Source of the DNA: Lactarius indigo
Taxonomy: Eukaryota; Basidiomycota; Agaricomycetes; Russulales; Russulaceae
Direction of reading: 5' to 3'
NCBI GenBank assembly: GCA_025766275.1
Contig: JAFKAC010000004.1
Location: 496,001 to 560,000 of the forward strand
DNA: 64,000 bases
In this document: one piece after another, positions 33,601 through 44,579 of the stretch
Numbering within the stretch: the stretch's first letter is position 1
How the letters are laid out: each line of letters opens with the position of its first letter
Program-made: the position numbers and the translations under genes
The notes under the pieces: generated by a model
What the model was told of the DNA's origin: nothing
What the model saw: only the letters and a program-made list of their open reading frames with translations
Databases searched by the model: none

Positions 33601-36600
33601 CCGCTTCTTCCGGACTGTGGACAGGATGCTGTCCAGCTGTATTAGCCCTGTACCGATCAATAATGACGTAGTCTGGCACCCACCGGAACGCCCCACAGCG
33701 CTAGATGCAAAGGCGTCTTGTGCTCCCGATCCTGCAGCGCGACATCAGCACCTTTCTCGATCAATAACCGCACAGTTTCAGCATTCCCGGACTCGCACGC
33801 TAGATGCAAAGGCGTCTGGTAACTCCGATCCTTCATGGCGACACTCGCCCCTCGCATTAGCAACTCGCGCGCAATGTCGGCGAATCCACCTTGTGACGCC
33901 AAGTGCAATGCAGTTGTGTTGGTATCATCCGCATCGTCGATGGTTATGCTATGCCCTTGGTGTCTATTCACCTCTGGCGAATAGAGCAGAGTATTGTGGT
34001 TGTCCTGTTGGGAATTTACTGGTACACCATGGTCGAATAGCCACTTAACGATATCCACATGTCCGCCCTCAGATGCAGCATGTAGTAGAGTGCGATTGAC
34101 GTTGTCTCTGCCAGTGATACCCGGGTCTATACCGCGCTGGTAAAGCAGCTCCGCGATGTTGAAGTGTTTGTTGCGCAATGCCGCGACCAGTGGGCTGGGA
34201 TTCCAACCAACTATACCAGTTAGATACTGGGGGTTCTCAGCGACCAGACGCGCTGCCAGGTCGTGGAACCCGCAGAGTGAAGCATAGTATAGGGGAGACC
34301 CGAGATGTTCATTGAAGTCGGAAAACCCGAAGTGGGGTGGAGGGTGCAGCCCGAGCCAAACTTTGAGATGAGGTTCCGCGCAGTCAAACAGTCGTCGAAT
34401 CCCATCTTCTACACGCGTCCATACATTCCCGAACCGCGCATGGTCTGCCCAGTGCTCGGCAGCATACCGAGCCAGAGGAGAATCGTGTCTAACCTTGGCA
34501 TCGTCGACCCGATGCTGGAGTAGGATCCCCAAACAGGCCTTGACAATGACGGTGTGTGCCGGCTCAGGAAGGATATGAAAGCATGAAATATCTGCACTCG
34601 AAGTAGCCAAGCGATCCGAGGTCAAGAATTCTTGGACCGAAAAGTGTGAAAATTGGACCACAGGGCCCAAGCCAAAGGAATCGCTAACAGAAATCAAACT
34701 GGAGCACGTAGACAGCACCGCATCTTGCTGATCCTTCCACCGCCAATTCTCTTTCAGCTCTGGAATTGCTTCTTCGCCCGAAAAGTCTAGTGCAAGGATC
34801 TCTGCCAGCTCCTCTACACGAAGTGGACGCTTCGTCACGGTGAGACATTGTAACAGACGGTGTGCATAAAGTTGGTTGGTCGTCCCGATTTCCTTTAGCA
34901 CCCGTGCATATGTCTCGTCCAATGTCGCAGGAAGTTGCCGTAGAATATGCGGGACATTCTGTGGCAGGCAATGTCGCAGCGTCTCCAGCTGGCAAAAGAC
35001 CCATCGGAACCTTAAACGAATAAGTAAACCTTATCGGCAGTCCTTAAACGCTCTTACATTCCGTCGGCTCGTTCCGAGAGCGTCTGTACCACCATTTCTT
35101 TGTCCTCGTCCCTCCATCGGCTCATCATCGTATTCGAGGGAGAATACACCACAGATTTGATATATTCGGCGATATCGTTCTCTTGTCCGCTTTCGTTGTG
35201 AAGGGACACCGAACGAAGCGTGAGCCGCCCGATCGCGCACTGAATGTCGACCTCCGGACGACTGGTCACACAGATACGAAGACTTGAAACGCGCAGCTCG
35301 ACCAGCTCCTTCACGACGTCAAGGACCAATTCGCGAGTCGATGGAATTCCAGAGATATTGGGACACTCGTCAAGAGCATCCATGATCAGATAAACTGGAC
35401 GCTGATTGGGGAGGGCGACCATCTCCTTGAGGCAGTTCATCAATGCTTTGTCGCTGGGCTGACGCGTGCCTTTGCCATATGCGTTATAGAGCCGAGAGAG
35501 TATGTCGCAGAATGGATCGGAAGAATGAGAGAGTTGGACGAGAAGTGAGCGAAGTAGATCGCGGCGGGATTGCTTGGAGACATCCCGAAAATCGAAGTAA
35601 AAGTACGCCATGGAGGCCAATCCAGCCTTGTTCAGGGCGTCGATATCGTTAATAATCGCAGAGCTTCTCGGTAATTGTTAGTTATTACTTGATATGCGAG
35701 AGTTAAGAACCAACGAACCACAGGATGCTTTTCCCAGATCCCGCTACGGAACATGTGGCACCTGAGATCACAGAAGTCACGAATAGCAAGAGGGACGTAC
35801 GTTTGCCGTGGATCCATAGGAGCGAACCGGTCACCTTCCATTCCTCAAATGTGTTGCACTTACAGAACCACTCGGCGGTTCCGTCGTGTTGACGATCAGA
35901 TGCAATAATGTGATTTGTAGACGGATCCGAAGGAGATTGCCATTCTCTAAGGCGCTCAAGCATTTTCTCCCCTGGAAGTATATCAGACGCTCGACCATCA
36001 ACCATGGCGAGATTGACGACAAACGCTTCAAGTCGTCTACGTTTTGCGACGTTGTTTGCATGATCAATTTCACTTTCTTCCCGTCTGGATATTTCAACAT
36101 TAGTGATGCTGTCGGCGACTTGCAAAGCACAGTCCACGCACTGTCAATCATGGTTTGTACTTTTTCGTCAACCACCTGGACTTTCTCGTCGACGCCCCGA
36201 GCTTTCTCGTCCACGTCCTTCACGCCAGCCCTGACTTCTTCCACCTTTTCATCGATATCGTGTGCAACCTTCAGCACCTCCGCATTCGCCATTCGAGCCT
36301 CTTCGTTCGTCATTTTGTCCAACTTCGTCAACCCATCTTCCAGCCTCCTTATTCCCGCCACCTTCTTTAGAAACTTTTCTGTACGTAGTTATCAGCCTCC
36401 AGAAACCTAAGGCCGAGCGCATGGCGAAATATAAGCGTACTCGCTCGACTCTGCTTCATTTCCTTCGTGGCTGTCCCAAGAATATCCAGCACCTCCACCA
36501 TTATCTTCACCATCATGTCCGTCATCGCTGGTGTTGGTGGGACTTTGGTATAGATCTCCAGTCGTCTGAAGAAATATTCGATGCGCTCAAAGATATCGAT

Positions 36601-37119
36601 AAGGACATCTTGGCTCGCTTCGACTTCTTTTGCCGCCTGGCGACCACCGATGTTATAACTTATAATAGCCCTCACGAGTAGATAAACGAGATCACTGACC
36701 AAGAGGAGAACACCGGCACCAGCAAATATCACTTTAGCAGGAGAGAAAACCTGTCGAATAGGTACTATCAGAGCCATATCGCCGACAGACCAATAGATGT
36801 TCACCAAACCAATTCCTTCGCCAAGTGTCTGGGAGAATGCGTACAGTACGTCGATCGTTGGGTTGAGCCACTTGTGCAATCTCTCGTCGGCGGTCCGAGA
36901 TTGTTTGAACTGGTCGACTTGTTCTTGGAGTATCGTTAGAATGGCCGCAGGAGAGTCGCATGGTTGAAGCTGGGTGGCAAGAGGATGAGCGGTGAGATCA
37001 TGTTTTGTCTTTTTATTATATTCCTTGATCGCCTTTTCGAAGATGATTTTGAAATTGGAAGAGGATGGAGTCGTTGCAGGAGTCTTTGAGGACGAGCTAG
37101 GAGCGGAGGACCGACTCAT
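30625..37119 (-). CDS. STAND/NLR-like protein 1: Goodbye-type domain, coiled coil, NACHT, ankyrin repeats
   Basis: The predicted gene has about 18 exons and 17 introns and encodes about 1850 residues. It starts at ATG 37119 (MSRSSAPS). Frame-consistent introns in the first half are 36751-36804, 36637-36699, 36379-36440, 36085-36141, 35972-36024, 35744-35800, 35664-35718 and 35011-35057. Exons 1-3 match the fungal STAND N-terminal Goodbye domain, with a hydrophobic AKVIFAGAGVLL segment. A DEKV-rich coiled coil follows. The NACHT part has Walker A (GKPGSGKS, formed across the intron at 35744-35800), Walker B (LIMDALDEC near 35390) and a helical region ending QFSHFSVQEFLTSDRLA. About 27 ankyrin repeats fill the C-terminus to the stop at 30625. 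In such proteins the NACHT hydrolyses or binds nucleotide, the repeats sense a ligand and the N-terminus signals. The ligand is unknown. Confidence 0.85.
31137..33683 (-). repeat. Tandem ankyrin exon+intron modules of NLR gene 1
   Basis: Splice donors (mostly GTGAGT, some GTGGGT or GTAGGT) fall at 33683, 33301, 32907, 32622, 32327, 32030, 31733, 31430 and 31136, always within the TPLHLASS.V| motif and always in phase 0. The last six intervals are 285-303 bp. Each module encodes a variable linker of about 20 residues plus two ankyrin repeats, followed by an intron of about 55-68 nt whose sequence is also similar between modules. Confidence 0.85.
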
Positions 37120-38083
37120 GGTGAGAGGGCAGCGCCGAGGTGGTAGATGAGGTCGATACAACGGCCAGCAAGCGCTGGTGAGTGTGGGTATCTCTGGCTG
37201 TGGAAAGCTGTGGAAGGCTTGCTGTATTCGGTCATAGACGCCCAAAGTGCCAACATGACCACAGCCCGAGTGCACCAGGCGGGTGCGCATGCATGCACGA
37301 GTCCTCCTCAAGTTATGGACACCACCCCAGTACTCACGTTGGTCAGGTATCCAGTTATATTTCATCAAACTGCTGCTCATACCTTCCAGGACACGCTGAG
37401 TAATATGTGCACTGCGACTTCTCACAGACTCTCACTGGGACTGGCAGGCAGTGCCGCGCCTGAACAAACAACTTGCATGGACGGCTTTTCGTCGCTTGCC
37501 CATCGCCTAATGATAGATACATTTGTATTCGCAGATTGGAGAAAGCAAAAGGATTGAGGATGGTCAAGTGTGTCGCAAGTGAGGGGTCCTGTATCGAAGA
37601 GGAAAACACTCACGCACGCTCGCATGCCCAGTGAACCAAATAATAGTCTTATAATTCTGTAATTTCGGTTCGAGCTCACGAAAAAAAAACTTTGATGTGT
37701 TAGATCTTTAGTTTCCGTAAATTACATGTCCCAACAACGTTGGCGATGTGGTAGGAAAAAGGAATTCTACTCGTTGTGCTCAGCCGCCGACCGGTGAATG
37801 ACCTCAGTGGCAACAGACCGCTACAGTCATGGAGTCAGATGACATGTTACTGGCTGGAAATACTACTGGTCCCTATTTTCCCGTGGCATACGACAGCGAG
37901 GATCAATCGGAGAACATCTGACTGGTCAACCGGTTTGTGGAATGCTTCGAACTCTTAGATCAGCCGTTTGAAGATCGAAGAACAACCCTCCATGAAGGAC
38001 TCTTTCATATGAGATTTCTCAATTATCTTAGGTATTTGCTCCAACTGTGCTTCTTTATACAGGCTATCGTATCGCCATGCCAC
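37120..38083. other. Upstream region of NLR gene 1
   Basis: No supported gene. The stretch from about 37795 to 38060 is also present upstream of NLR gene 2 (54410-54840), but in copy 1 about 150 bases are missing near 38005. The promoter of the NLR gene should lie in its left part; no clear TATA box was identified. Confidence 0.5.
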
Positions 38084-39157
38084 CTAGCACGAACACATCC
38101 CATCGAAGTGGGTTTCCCACGTACCCCACGCGGAGCCCCCATCCGCCCTAGAAACTTCTTCTACGCGCCACACCACCCGGTCGCCCTCCCGTGCCAAGGC
38201 AATCGCGCGAGCGGGGTCAAGGTCCCAATGCTCGACCTGCCGCATCCGCGGGCACAAGCTCAAGATATCGCACGCGCGCTCGTCATTCTCCTCTATCGTA
38301 GTGCTCTCAGGATCGCGGAAGATCGACACGCCGCGGAACACTTCCAGCTCTGGCAGCGCCGCAAGCACCTCGACCCACTCGCCCTAACCCGGTCAGCGCA
38401 ATGTAAATAGGTTGGGTGCGAGTGGACGCACCAGATGCACGGGCGCAGGCGTGACGGGGGAGTGCTCGTGCCAATAGTCGACAGCGGGGAGGCGCAGCCA
38501 GCGCAGGCGTGGGAACAGTCGTGCGGCGCGCACGAGCACCGCGATGCTCTCGAACGACGCAACCTCGAGACGGCGCAGCGCCTCCCCGCGCATATGCGCC
38601 AGCGCCTCGAGCACGGCCGCGTCCACGCATATGCTTCCGAGCGCCTCTAAAGTGGCACCGCCATGCAACAGCGCGCGCCCCGCTGCGGCGGGGCTTCCTG
38701 GCACTTCCATCACGTGAAGCGTGCGGAGCGCTGGTAGAGCGCTGGTGGACAGCGCTCCCGGGTCAAGGTGTTTCCAAGCTGCATGCTGCAGCGTCGGCGT
38801 GCTCTCTAGAAGCATGACGAGCGCGCGCGTTTGATGGCGCTTCAGGCGCGAGAATGTCGAGCGCAAGCGCTCGTAGGCGCGGGAAGCACACATCATCGAG
38901 GAGAGCGTGCAGGTCGAACGACGGATCGTGCACCGCGAGCGTGAGGCTCTAGCATGCCAAGGTGACATCAGGTGAGAGGAAGAGCAGGAGTCGTAGGGGC
39001 GTACCTCTAGTAAGGGTGAGTTGCGCAAGACGCGGGAGAACTGGACGATGCTCGGCGGGTGCTGGAGGAATGCGGCGTACTTCACACTCAAGGAGGTAAG
39101 GTTCGAAACAGACCATAACTGCGAATAGTCAGCGCCAATACAGTTAAACATAATCAA
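38084..39157 (-). pseudogene. F-box/LRR-like protein remnant, copy i
   Basis: On the minus strand two in-frame pieces (39157-38393 and 38368-38084) are separated by TGA and TAG codons. The first shows leucine-rich pattern stretches (NLTSLSVKYAAFLQHPP, LRRLEVASFESIAVLV, LFPRLRWLRLPAV). The second has WVEVLAALPELEVFRGV and CPRMRQVEHWDL, typical of the C-terminal part of the large F-box/LRR-like families of agaricomycetes. The N-terminal F-box is not visible. Other copies in the array have sense codons at the stop positions. The family assignment is tentative. Confidence 0.5.
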
Positions 39158-39194
39158 AGACGAACCGGATACAACCGCACATCGGCCGTGGATC

Positions 39195-39806
39195 TCATTG
39201 ACGACGCGGGCACGTCGCGCGGCGGCTGACCAGGAGCTTGAAAAACTGGTGGGGGATCGACAATGGCGGCTTGGGATCTACGTAGAAAGGCTCGGATGAC
39301 CAGGCCCAGCTGAGGCCGCGGAAATTGAAGAGGAGGTCGACCCCACCCACAAGGACATTGGCGATGGTCAACGGTCGTTCCTTGCGTGATTTTCTTTCCA
39401 AATCCAGGGGCAACTCGTATCGTCTGAGAGGCTTATCGATGATGAGCGTCCACTCGAAACACCTGAGTCCTATGGCCCACAGAAGAAGCTGATCCGAGGT
39501 CTTTAGACACGAATACAATTCTGACAAGCGGACACTCACCACGAATATAACGTTAAGAAAACTGACACGCAAGGCGTCCGAAAGCCCAAACATGCTTGCC
39601 AAATACTGGGAGAGATCAAGTGTTACGGCTGAGTTCCACACCAGCCACTCAGTGAGGTGAAGCAAAGCAATGCGGAGCCAAAAAGTGCAGGGAAGCATGG
39701 CCATTACGGCGTGTGCATAGTAGCATAAAATGATGGGAGCTATGTCAGCCAGCGTAAGTTCTTTACGATGGTTTATACTGGGTATGAGCGCGTATAGTTG
39801 GTCCAT
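39195..39806 (-). pseudogene. N-terminal fragment of a wax-synthase-like membrane-bound O-acyltransferase
   Basis: The frame is open for 203 residues with several hydrophobic segments (IAPIILCYYAHAVMAML, ALRVSFLNVIFVVSV) and a motif, DLLFNFRGLSWAWSSEPF. This resembles the conserved RGxxW region of fungal wax synthase-like acyltransferases that modify terpenoids or alcohols. The family is usually about twice as long, so the catalytic C-terminal half is missing. It lies 37 bp from an F-box-like remnant and is not repeated in unit 2, so it is a local insert. The identification rests on the motif and membrane pattern only. Confidence 0.45.
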
Positions 39807-40433
39807 TTGGATGACGAGGTCGGTCCTCCTTGTGAAAGGACTGAAAGATATGTGACGGTAGTTATGTTGTAGTTAGTGTTGTAGTGTGGCCAAGGCCAGA
39901 CGGTGGAACAGGCCTTGCTGGTGTGCGGTGTCTAGAGTAGCCCGGGGTAATTGGGTGTAAGCAGGACTTTGTTGATTGGGTATTTATTGAGTTCGTTGAA
40001 CTGGCCCAGCCCAACCCCCATCCCTAGGGCACTGCAATTGCAGGGGAAAGGGGGTGGCGGGACTGGATGTTTTGACATGGCGTCGGAATTATTTTTTGCA
40101 GATTGTGGCCCAAGGGGGGCCGGGATTCTTAAAATTGCTCGGGGTCGGTAAATTTTTTCAAGGGGCTGGGCCATACCACCCCCCCACCCCTCAAAAGGAA
40201 ATTTGGTGCCAAAAATGGAACTTTCCTAGAAAACATTGACAAAAAATATATGTAGTATACATCCGGTCTGTGTTGGTGACAGGCGGTCACATCCGAGTCA
40301 CCGGGGTTTCACCACCACAGGACTCGGAATATACGCACACCCAAGCTTTCCTTGGCACCTTTAACTTAAGACACTTGTATTTTTCACACCATTTTCCATT
40401 TCAGTCGTTAGCATCCTTAGGATGCCTTGCACA
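39807..40433. other. Intergenic, homopolymer-rich stretch
   Basis: No gene. Between about 40010 and 40245 the sequence is full of runs (G6, T6, C7, A5) unlike the rest of the window. It may be a degraded element or a consensus problem. Confidence 0.4.
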
Positions 40434-41112
40434 TGTCACAGGTTTTTGACTCGCCCCCTCACATTTCCCAGTGTGCCGCACCTGCGTGCGGCCTTAGCGA
40501 CTCAAGCATGACGTGTTGCCGACCACTGCGGCCACCTCTGCAAAATTTCGTGTCATGCAGAAGCATGCACGGCCATTTTCGATCGACTGTGACCTACCTA
40601 TGACACCTCCCATTCGGCTGGGCACCTTCAGTGCCCTAACACCAACAATTACAGCAATCGAAAACTACTTGTTTGTATTTCAAGTTGTGTTGGTGAGAGT
40701 TTTAAGTCCAAACTACCATTCTGTTACGGTTCCGAGGGACTGTACTTTGCTTATAACGGAGCTGAGCTCAATGTTTGGGAGAGTTGGAACTTGCTCTTTT
40801 TTGAGCAAGTTGAGTTTGAGGGTTCTTGTGTCACTCAGGGAGTTCACAAGCGAGAGGAAAGGTGTCGTTTAGCAACTACTCGGTATTCAAGAACTAAGAG
40901 TAGACAGAGAATCCGTGCTACTCTTCATACTACTCTTATAGTTGTACATACTGGTGTTTTTTGGGACTATTTTCTGTAAGCCACATCACACAGGCTGACG
41001 TGTCGACTACTACGTGTCAATGGCACCATAAGGCATGCTCATTGCAAGACTGAGACTTCGGCAAAACTTCCAGAGACTTATCTTTCGTTCGAACGCGTTG
41101 CGTGACGTTACA
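40434..41112 (+). mobile_element. Putative LTR remnant
   Basis: The stretch begins TGTCACAGG and ends GTGACGTTACA, and its 3' half resembles 29330-29534. Neither end shows a matching target duplication, so the borders are uncertain. It lies in unit 1 only. Confidence 0.35.
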
Positions 41113-41639
41113 TCACGATGTCACGTGACCGTGACACATTCGCTCTGCCAGACCTGATCTCGGACGAGCTTCCAAATTACAAGGCTTGAAGTCCATGCTT
41201 TGGGTTGATGCAGTTGGCCGGGTATATGGTTGAGCTCAGACCCATACTTGTCTCTCCAGGCCTCTCGGGATTCATTGGAACATGGTGAACAGAGCCACCA
41301 TGTCTTAGGTTGTACAGATAATGATGCCTTGCGCAAGTAATTTCTGTATTGAGAGTTGCACGTCAATCCGTGGAGGTAAGTACTACTGGTCCCTGTTTCT
41401 TTGGTACCCGTAATTTGGTACCCATGATACATGATGGCAAGAATTGGCGAACGATCAATTCGAGAGCATCCGACTGGCAGCCAGTATTTTTGACCCTCCT
41501 TTGAGTTCGCCCCTTTGTAATACGAAGAACAGCAATTATGAAGGGCTCTATCCTATTTCCTACTCGACGATATATAATTACTACTATAATTTATGAGTTT
41601 CCCCTGCTGTGCTAGATATTGACTATCTGCCATGACAGA
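41113..41639. other. Intergenic, partial copy of the NLR upstream block
   Basis: A short piece near 41385-41470 (TACTACTGGTCCC onward) is related to the upstream blocks at about 37860 and 54470. No gene was supported. Confidence 0.35.
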
Positions 41640-43700
41640 CACATTGTTTTAAAGTGCGTTTCCCAGGTACCCTACGCGGAACCTCTGTCCGACCTACTAA
41701 CCTCTTTTACATACCATGCGACCTGGTTGCCCTCCCATGCCAAGGCGATCGCGCGTGCGGGATTGAGGTCCCAGTGCTCGACCTGTAGCCTGTGTGGGTC
41801 CAGACTCATACTCGCTCATCATCCTCCTCTATCAAGGTGCCCTAAGATCAGGGGAAGATAGACACACCGCGGAACACCTCCAGCTTGGGCTGCGCCGCTA
41901 GCACCTCGACCCACTCGGCGTCAGCACAACGCGGATAGACACGCATATTGGTGCGAGGGGACGTACCAGGCATACTGCGGCGGACGTGACGGGCGAATGC
42001 AAGTGCCCGTAGCCGAGCGCAGGCAACGTAGGCGTGGGAACAACTGCACAGCGTGCACGTGCACCGCAGTGCTCTTGAATGGCGCAACCTTGACACAGCG
42101 CCGTGCCTTCTGGCCTTGAGTGCGGCCGCGTCCACGGAAACGTTCCCGAGAGCGTCTAGAGCAGCACCGCTCCGCAGGAGCGCATTGCCCACCCAGCCGG
42201 GACTTCCTGGAGATTCCTCCATGTGCAGCGAGCAGAGCACTGGCAGTGCCCCAGGGGACAGGTCGTCCAGGTCGAGAAATTTCCATGCGGCGTGCTGCGG
42301 GGCCAGCTTGCGCTCGAGTAGCATGGTGAGTGCGCACACATTGGACAGCGCTTCAAGCGTGAGGATGTCGACTCATAGGTGCGGGAAGCATACACATTGT
42401 GCAGGAGAGTGTAGCGGTATGACTTATCGCGACAACTAGACCAAGAAAGGGTAAGTGAACTGAACTGGTGCACACCCAAGCCTAACGTGGAGACAAGTCA
42501 CGCGCCGAACGTACAGTCACTGCGGAGAGTATGCACACGTGAGACCTTTATACAAGGTCAAAGGCAAGGTGATCACGCAGTGGCACGCTGAGTGGAGAAC
42601 CAAGAGGACAAGTTAACATTGGAGAAGTGAGGGAATACAGAGGAATACGCACCTGAGTGGAGAACCAAGAGGACAAGTTGGTTCCACTCAGGACGCTACA
42701 TGAGGGTTTATATACTATGCTGCGGCTGAGTTCGAATTACTATGGAACCTTGTTACTAAAGGTAAGTGTAATAGTAATGAGTCAGACGCTGACGCGTCGT
42801 GTCTAATAATAGCGTTATCTATTGTGCTGACTGATGCACAGTCATTAACGCTGACAGAACAATGACGTGTCCTTATCTGAGTCACAACCCTATGACAACG
42901 TAGTCTAGAACTATCTAGAATGTTCCCTGCTTATCGACCAATGAGAAACTACTATACTAATGAGGAAGGTGACCTAAAGAGGTAACATCCAATAAGGAAG
43001 TTACTATCCCAGGGTCACGTGCTTGTAGGTGCACATGTTGGCATCACGTGACTAACCATCTTATCATATCTAATGATAAGGACTTGGATGTTTGACACAA
43101 CTTCGGAGACTCGTATCTTCACCGAATAAATCCGCAAAATACGGAAAAATAAGGCAAAAATAAAGTGTCCGTGACAGAGAGCATACAAGTCGAAAGATGA
43201 GTCGTGCATCGCGAGCGTGAGGCTCAGGTGTACTTGCGTGGCATGGAGATACTATCTGAGAGGGATAGAAGAGTTGTGGGGAGAGACCTCTAGAGAGGGT
43301 GAGTCGTACAAGATGCAAGAGAACTGGGTGATGCTCGGAGGGTACCAGAGGAACGTAGCATGCTTCATGCTCAGGGACTATGGTTTGAGACAGGCCATAA
43401 CTGCGGATTGTCAACGTCGGCGCGGCCAAACTCGGTCGAAGACGAACCAGATGCAGTCTCGCCTCGGCCACGTAACTTGTTAGTAATTGCAATGTAGACA
43501 CGTCGCGCAGAGGCTGGCATACTCGAGGCACTTCAAGGGGCCGTAAGGACACGCGACGGCCACCCAGAACCTTATCCAGGTAGCTCGTCAAGGACCTGGA
43601 GAAGGCCAGCGTGTGCAATTTCGGCATCGTGATAACGCGCACAGAGCTCGCTCGCGCCTCCAGGTTTCTGCGCTCCATCTGCCCCTATTTTCCTTCCATT
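41640..43700 (-). pseudogene. F-box/LRR-like protein remnant, copy ii, split by a solo LTR
   Basis: The C-terminal half (42409-41640, with ADAEWVEVLAAQPKLEVFRG) and the N-terminal half (43700-43177, with MPKLHTLAFSRSLTSYLDKVL) flank the LTR at 42410-43176. Both halves have several frame changes relative to the other copies. The sequence around the ADAEWVEV junction shows sense codons where copy i has two stops. Confidence 0.5.
42410..43176 (-). mobile_element. Solo LTR in F-box-like copy ii
   Basis: A 767-bp segment with TGTAGCGG...CCGTGACA ends and a perfect 5-bp duplication GAGAG (42405-42409 and 43177-43181). Read on the minus strand it starts TGTCACGG and has a TATATAAA box near 42710, so that is the likely orientation. 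It contains a short internal direct repeat (GTGGAGAACCAAGAGGACAA twice, about 42590 and 42657). The family differs from those at 3074 and 13920. Confidence 0.85.
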
Positions 43701-44579
43701 CCCGGCGCCCGGCGCCCTGGGCTTCACAGATGGCGTGGTGGATGCGAGGGCGATAGTACTTGGGGTGCTTTTGGGAAGTGAATTTAGAGACGGCGACTCG
43801 GAGTTATGCAGGGCCGGCCCGTGGGAGACTCGTTCGCCAAACTGCGTCAAACACATTTGTCATTCATCATCGTACTACTCCCTTCGCCTGGGCACATTAC
43901 CTCGCTCGGGCTGGGCTTGAGCGCCGCTGTGCCACATTGCGAATAAAACCCTGGAAGCTTCTAAATTTTTCGCTTCCTCGCTGCCGCCCGTTCCTTCGAA
44001 GACCCGCTCAGGCGGGTGACTCAGTCTCACCTCTTGTAGCATCTGCAGTCTCCTCGAAAAGTTATCACGTCGTCGCGCCGTTTCGTCCACCATCAGATTC
44101 CAGGCTATTTCGCAGGGAGATCACTAACCACTGTTCACTGCACATCAACTACGAGTCGTTCCAAGCCCCTCAGACACCTTCAGTATTCGGTACCTACCTT
44201 CCCAGGATGTCACTGTGGAGACTCAAAAAGAGGCGAACCAATTGGAGAACTACTGTATTCCCGTCGCCGTACAAAACCCTCTTAGGTGGATTGATGTAAG
44301 GTGAAAGCCGGATCGCTGCAAGAACTTGCATTCGACAGATTTTTCAACCTTTGGAGGGGGTTGAATGTGTGTGTTTTTTTGGAAAAAAAATTTATTCGTA
44401 TCCCCAGGTGCATGTAAACTAGTACAGAGACGGATCGTAGCGTGGTCCACTACATTTATGAAACGCGATTATCTGAAACGCAGCCGGTGTTCCCAGAGCG
44501 AAGCGTAAGTACCTAACTTACACGGCGGGTAAGCAGAGTCTGACTAAGAGATTGGCTAATATCAACCACTAAGTTGTTA
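43701..44579. other. Spacer of the F-box-like unit, first copy
   Basis: Related to 45700-46300 and 56350-58070; all share a GGGCCGGCCCG motif (43813, 45848, 56478) and a GCTGGATCGTTGCA-like block. It probably contains the 5' region of the former F-box-like gene. No ORF was supported. Confidence 0.45.

Noticed and set aside
30625..33700. CRISPR-like regularly spaced repeats
   Set aside because: The periodicity is the ankyrin coding repeat and its introns, about 295 bp, in a eukaryotic gene; there are no short repeat-spacer units.
40434..41112. A second solo LTR with target duplication
   Set aside because: Several TG/CA borders were tried, and none gave matching 5-bp flanks, so it is listed only as a putative remnant.
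41121..41432. A 103-codon minus-strand ORF
   Set aside because: No recognisable motif and no counterpart in the duplicated unit; insufficient support for a gene.
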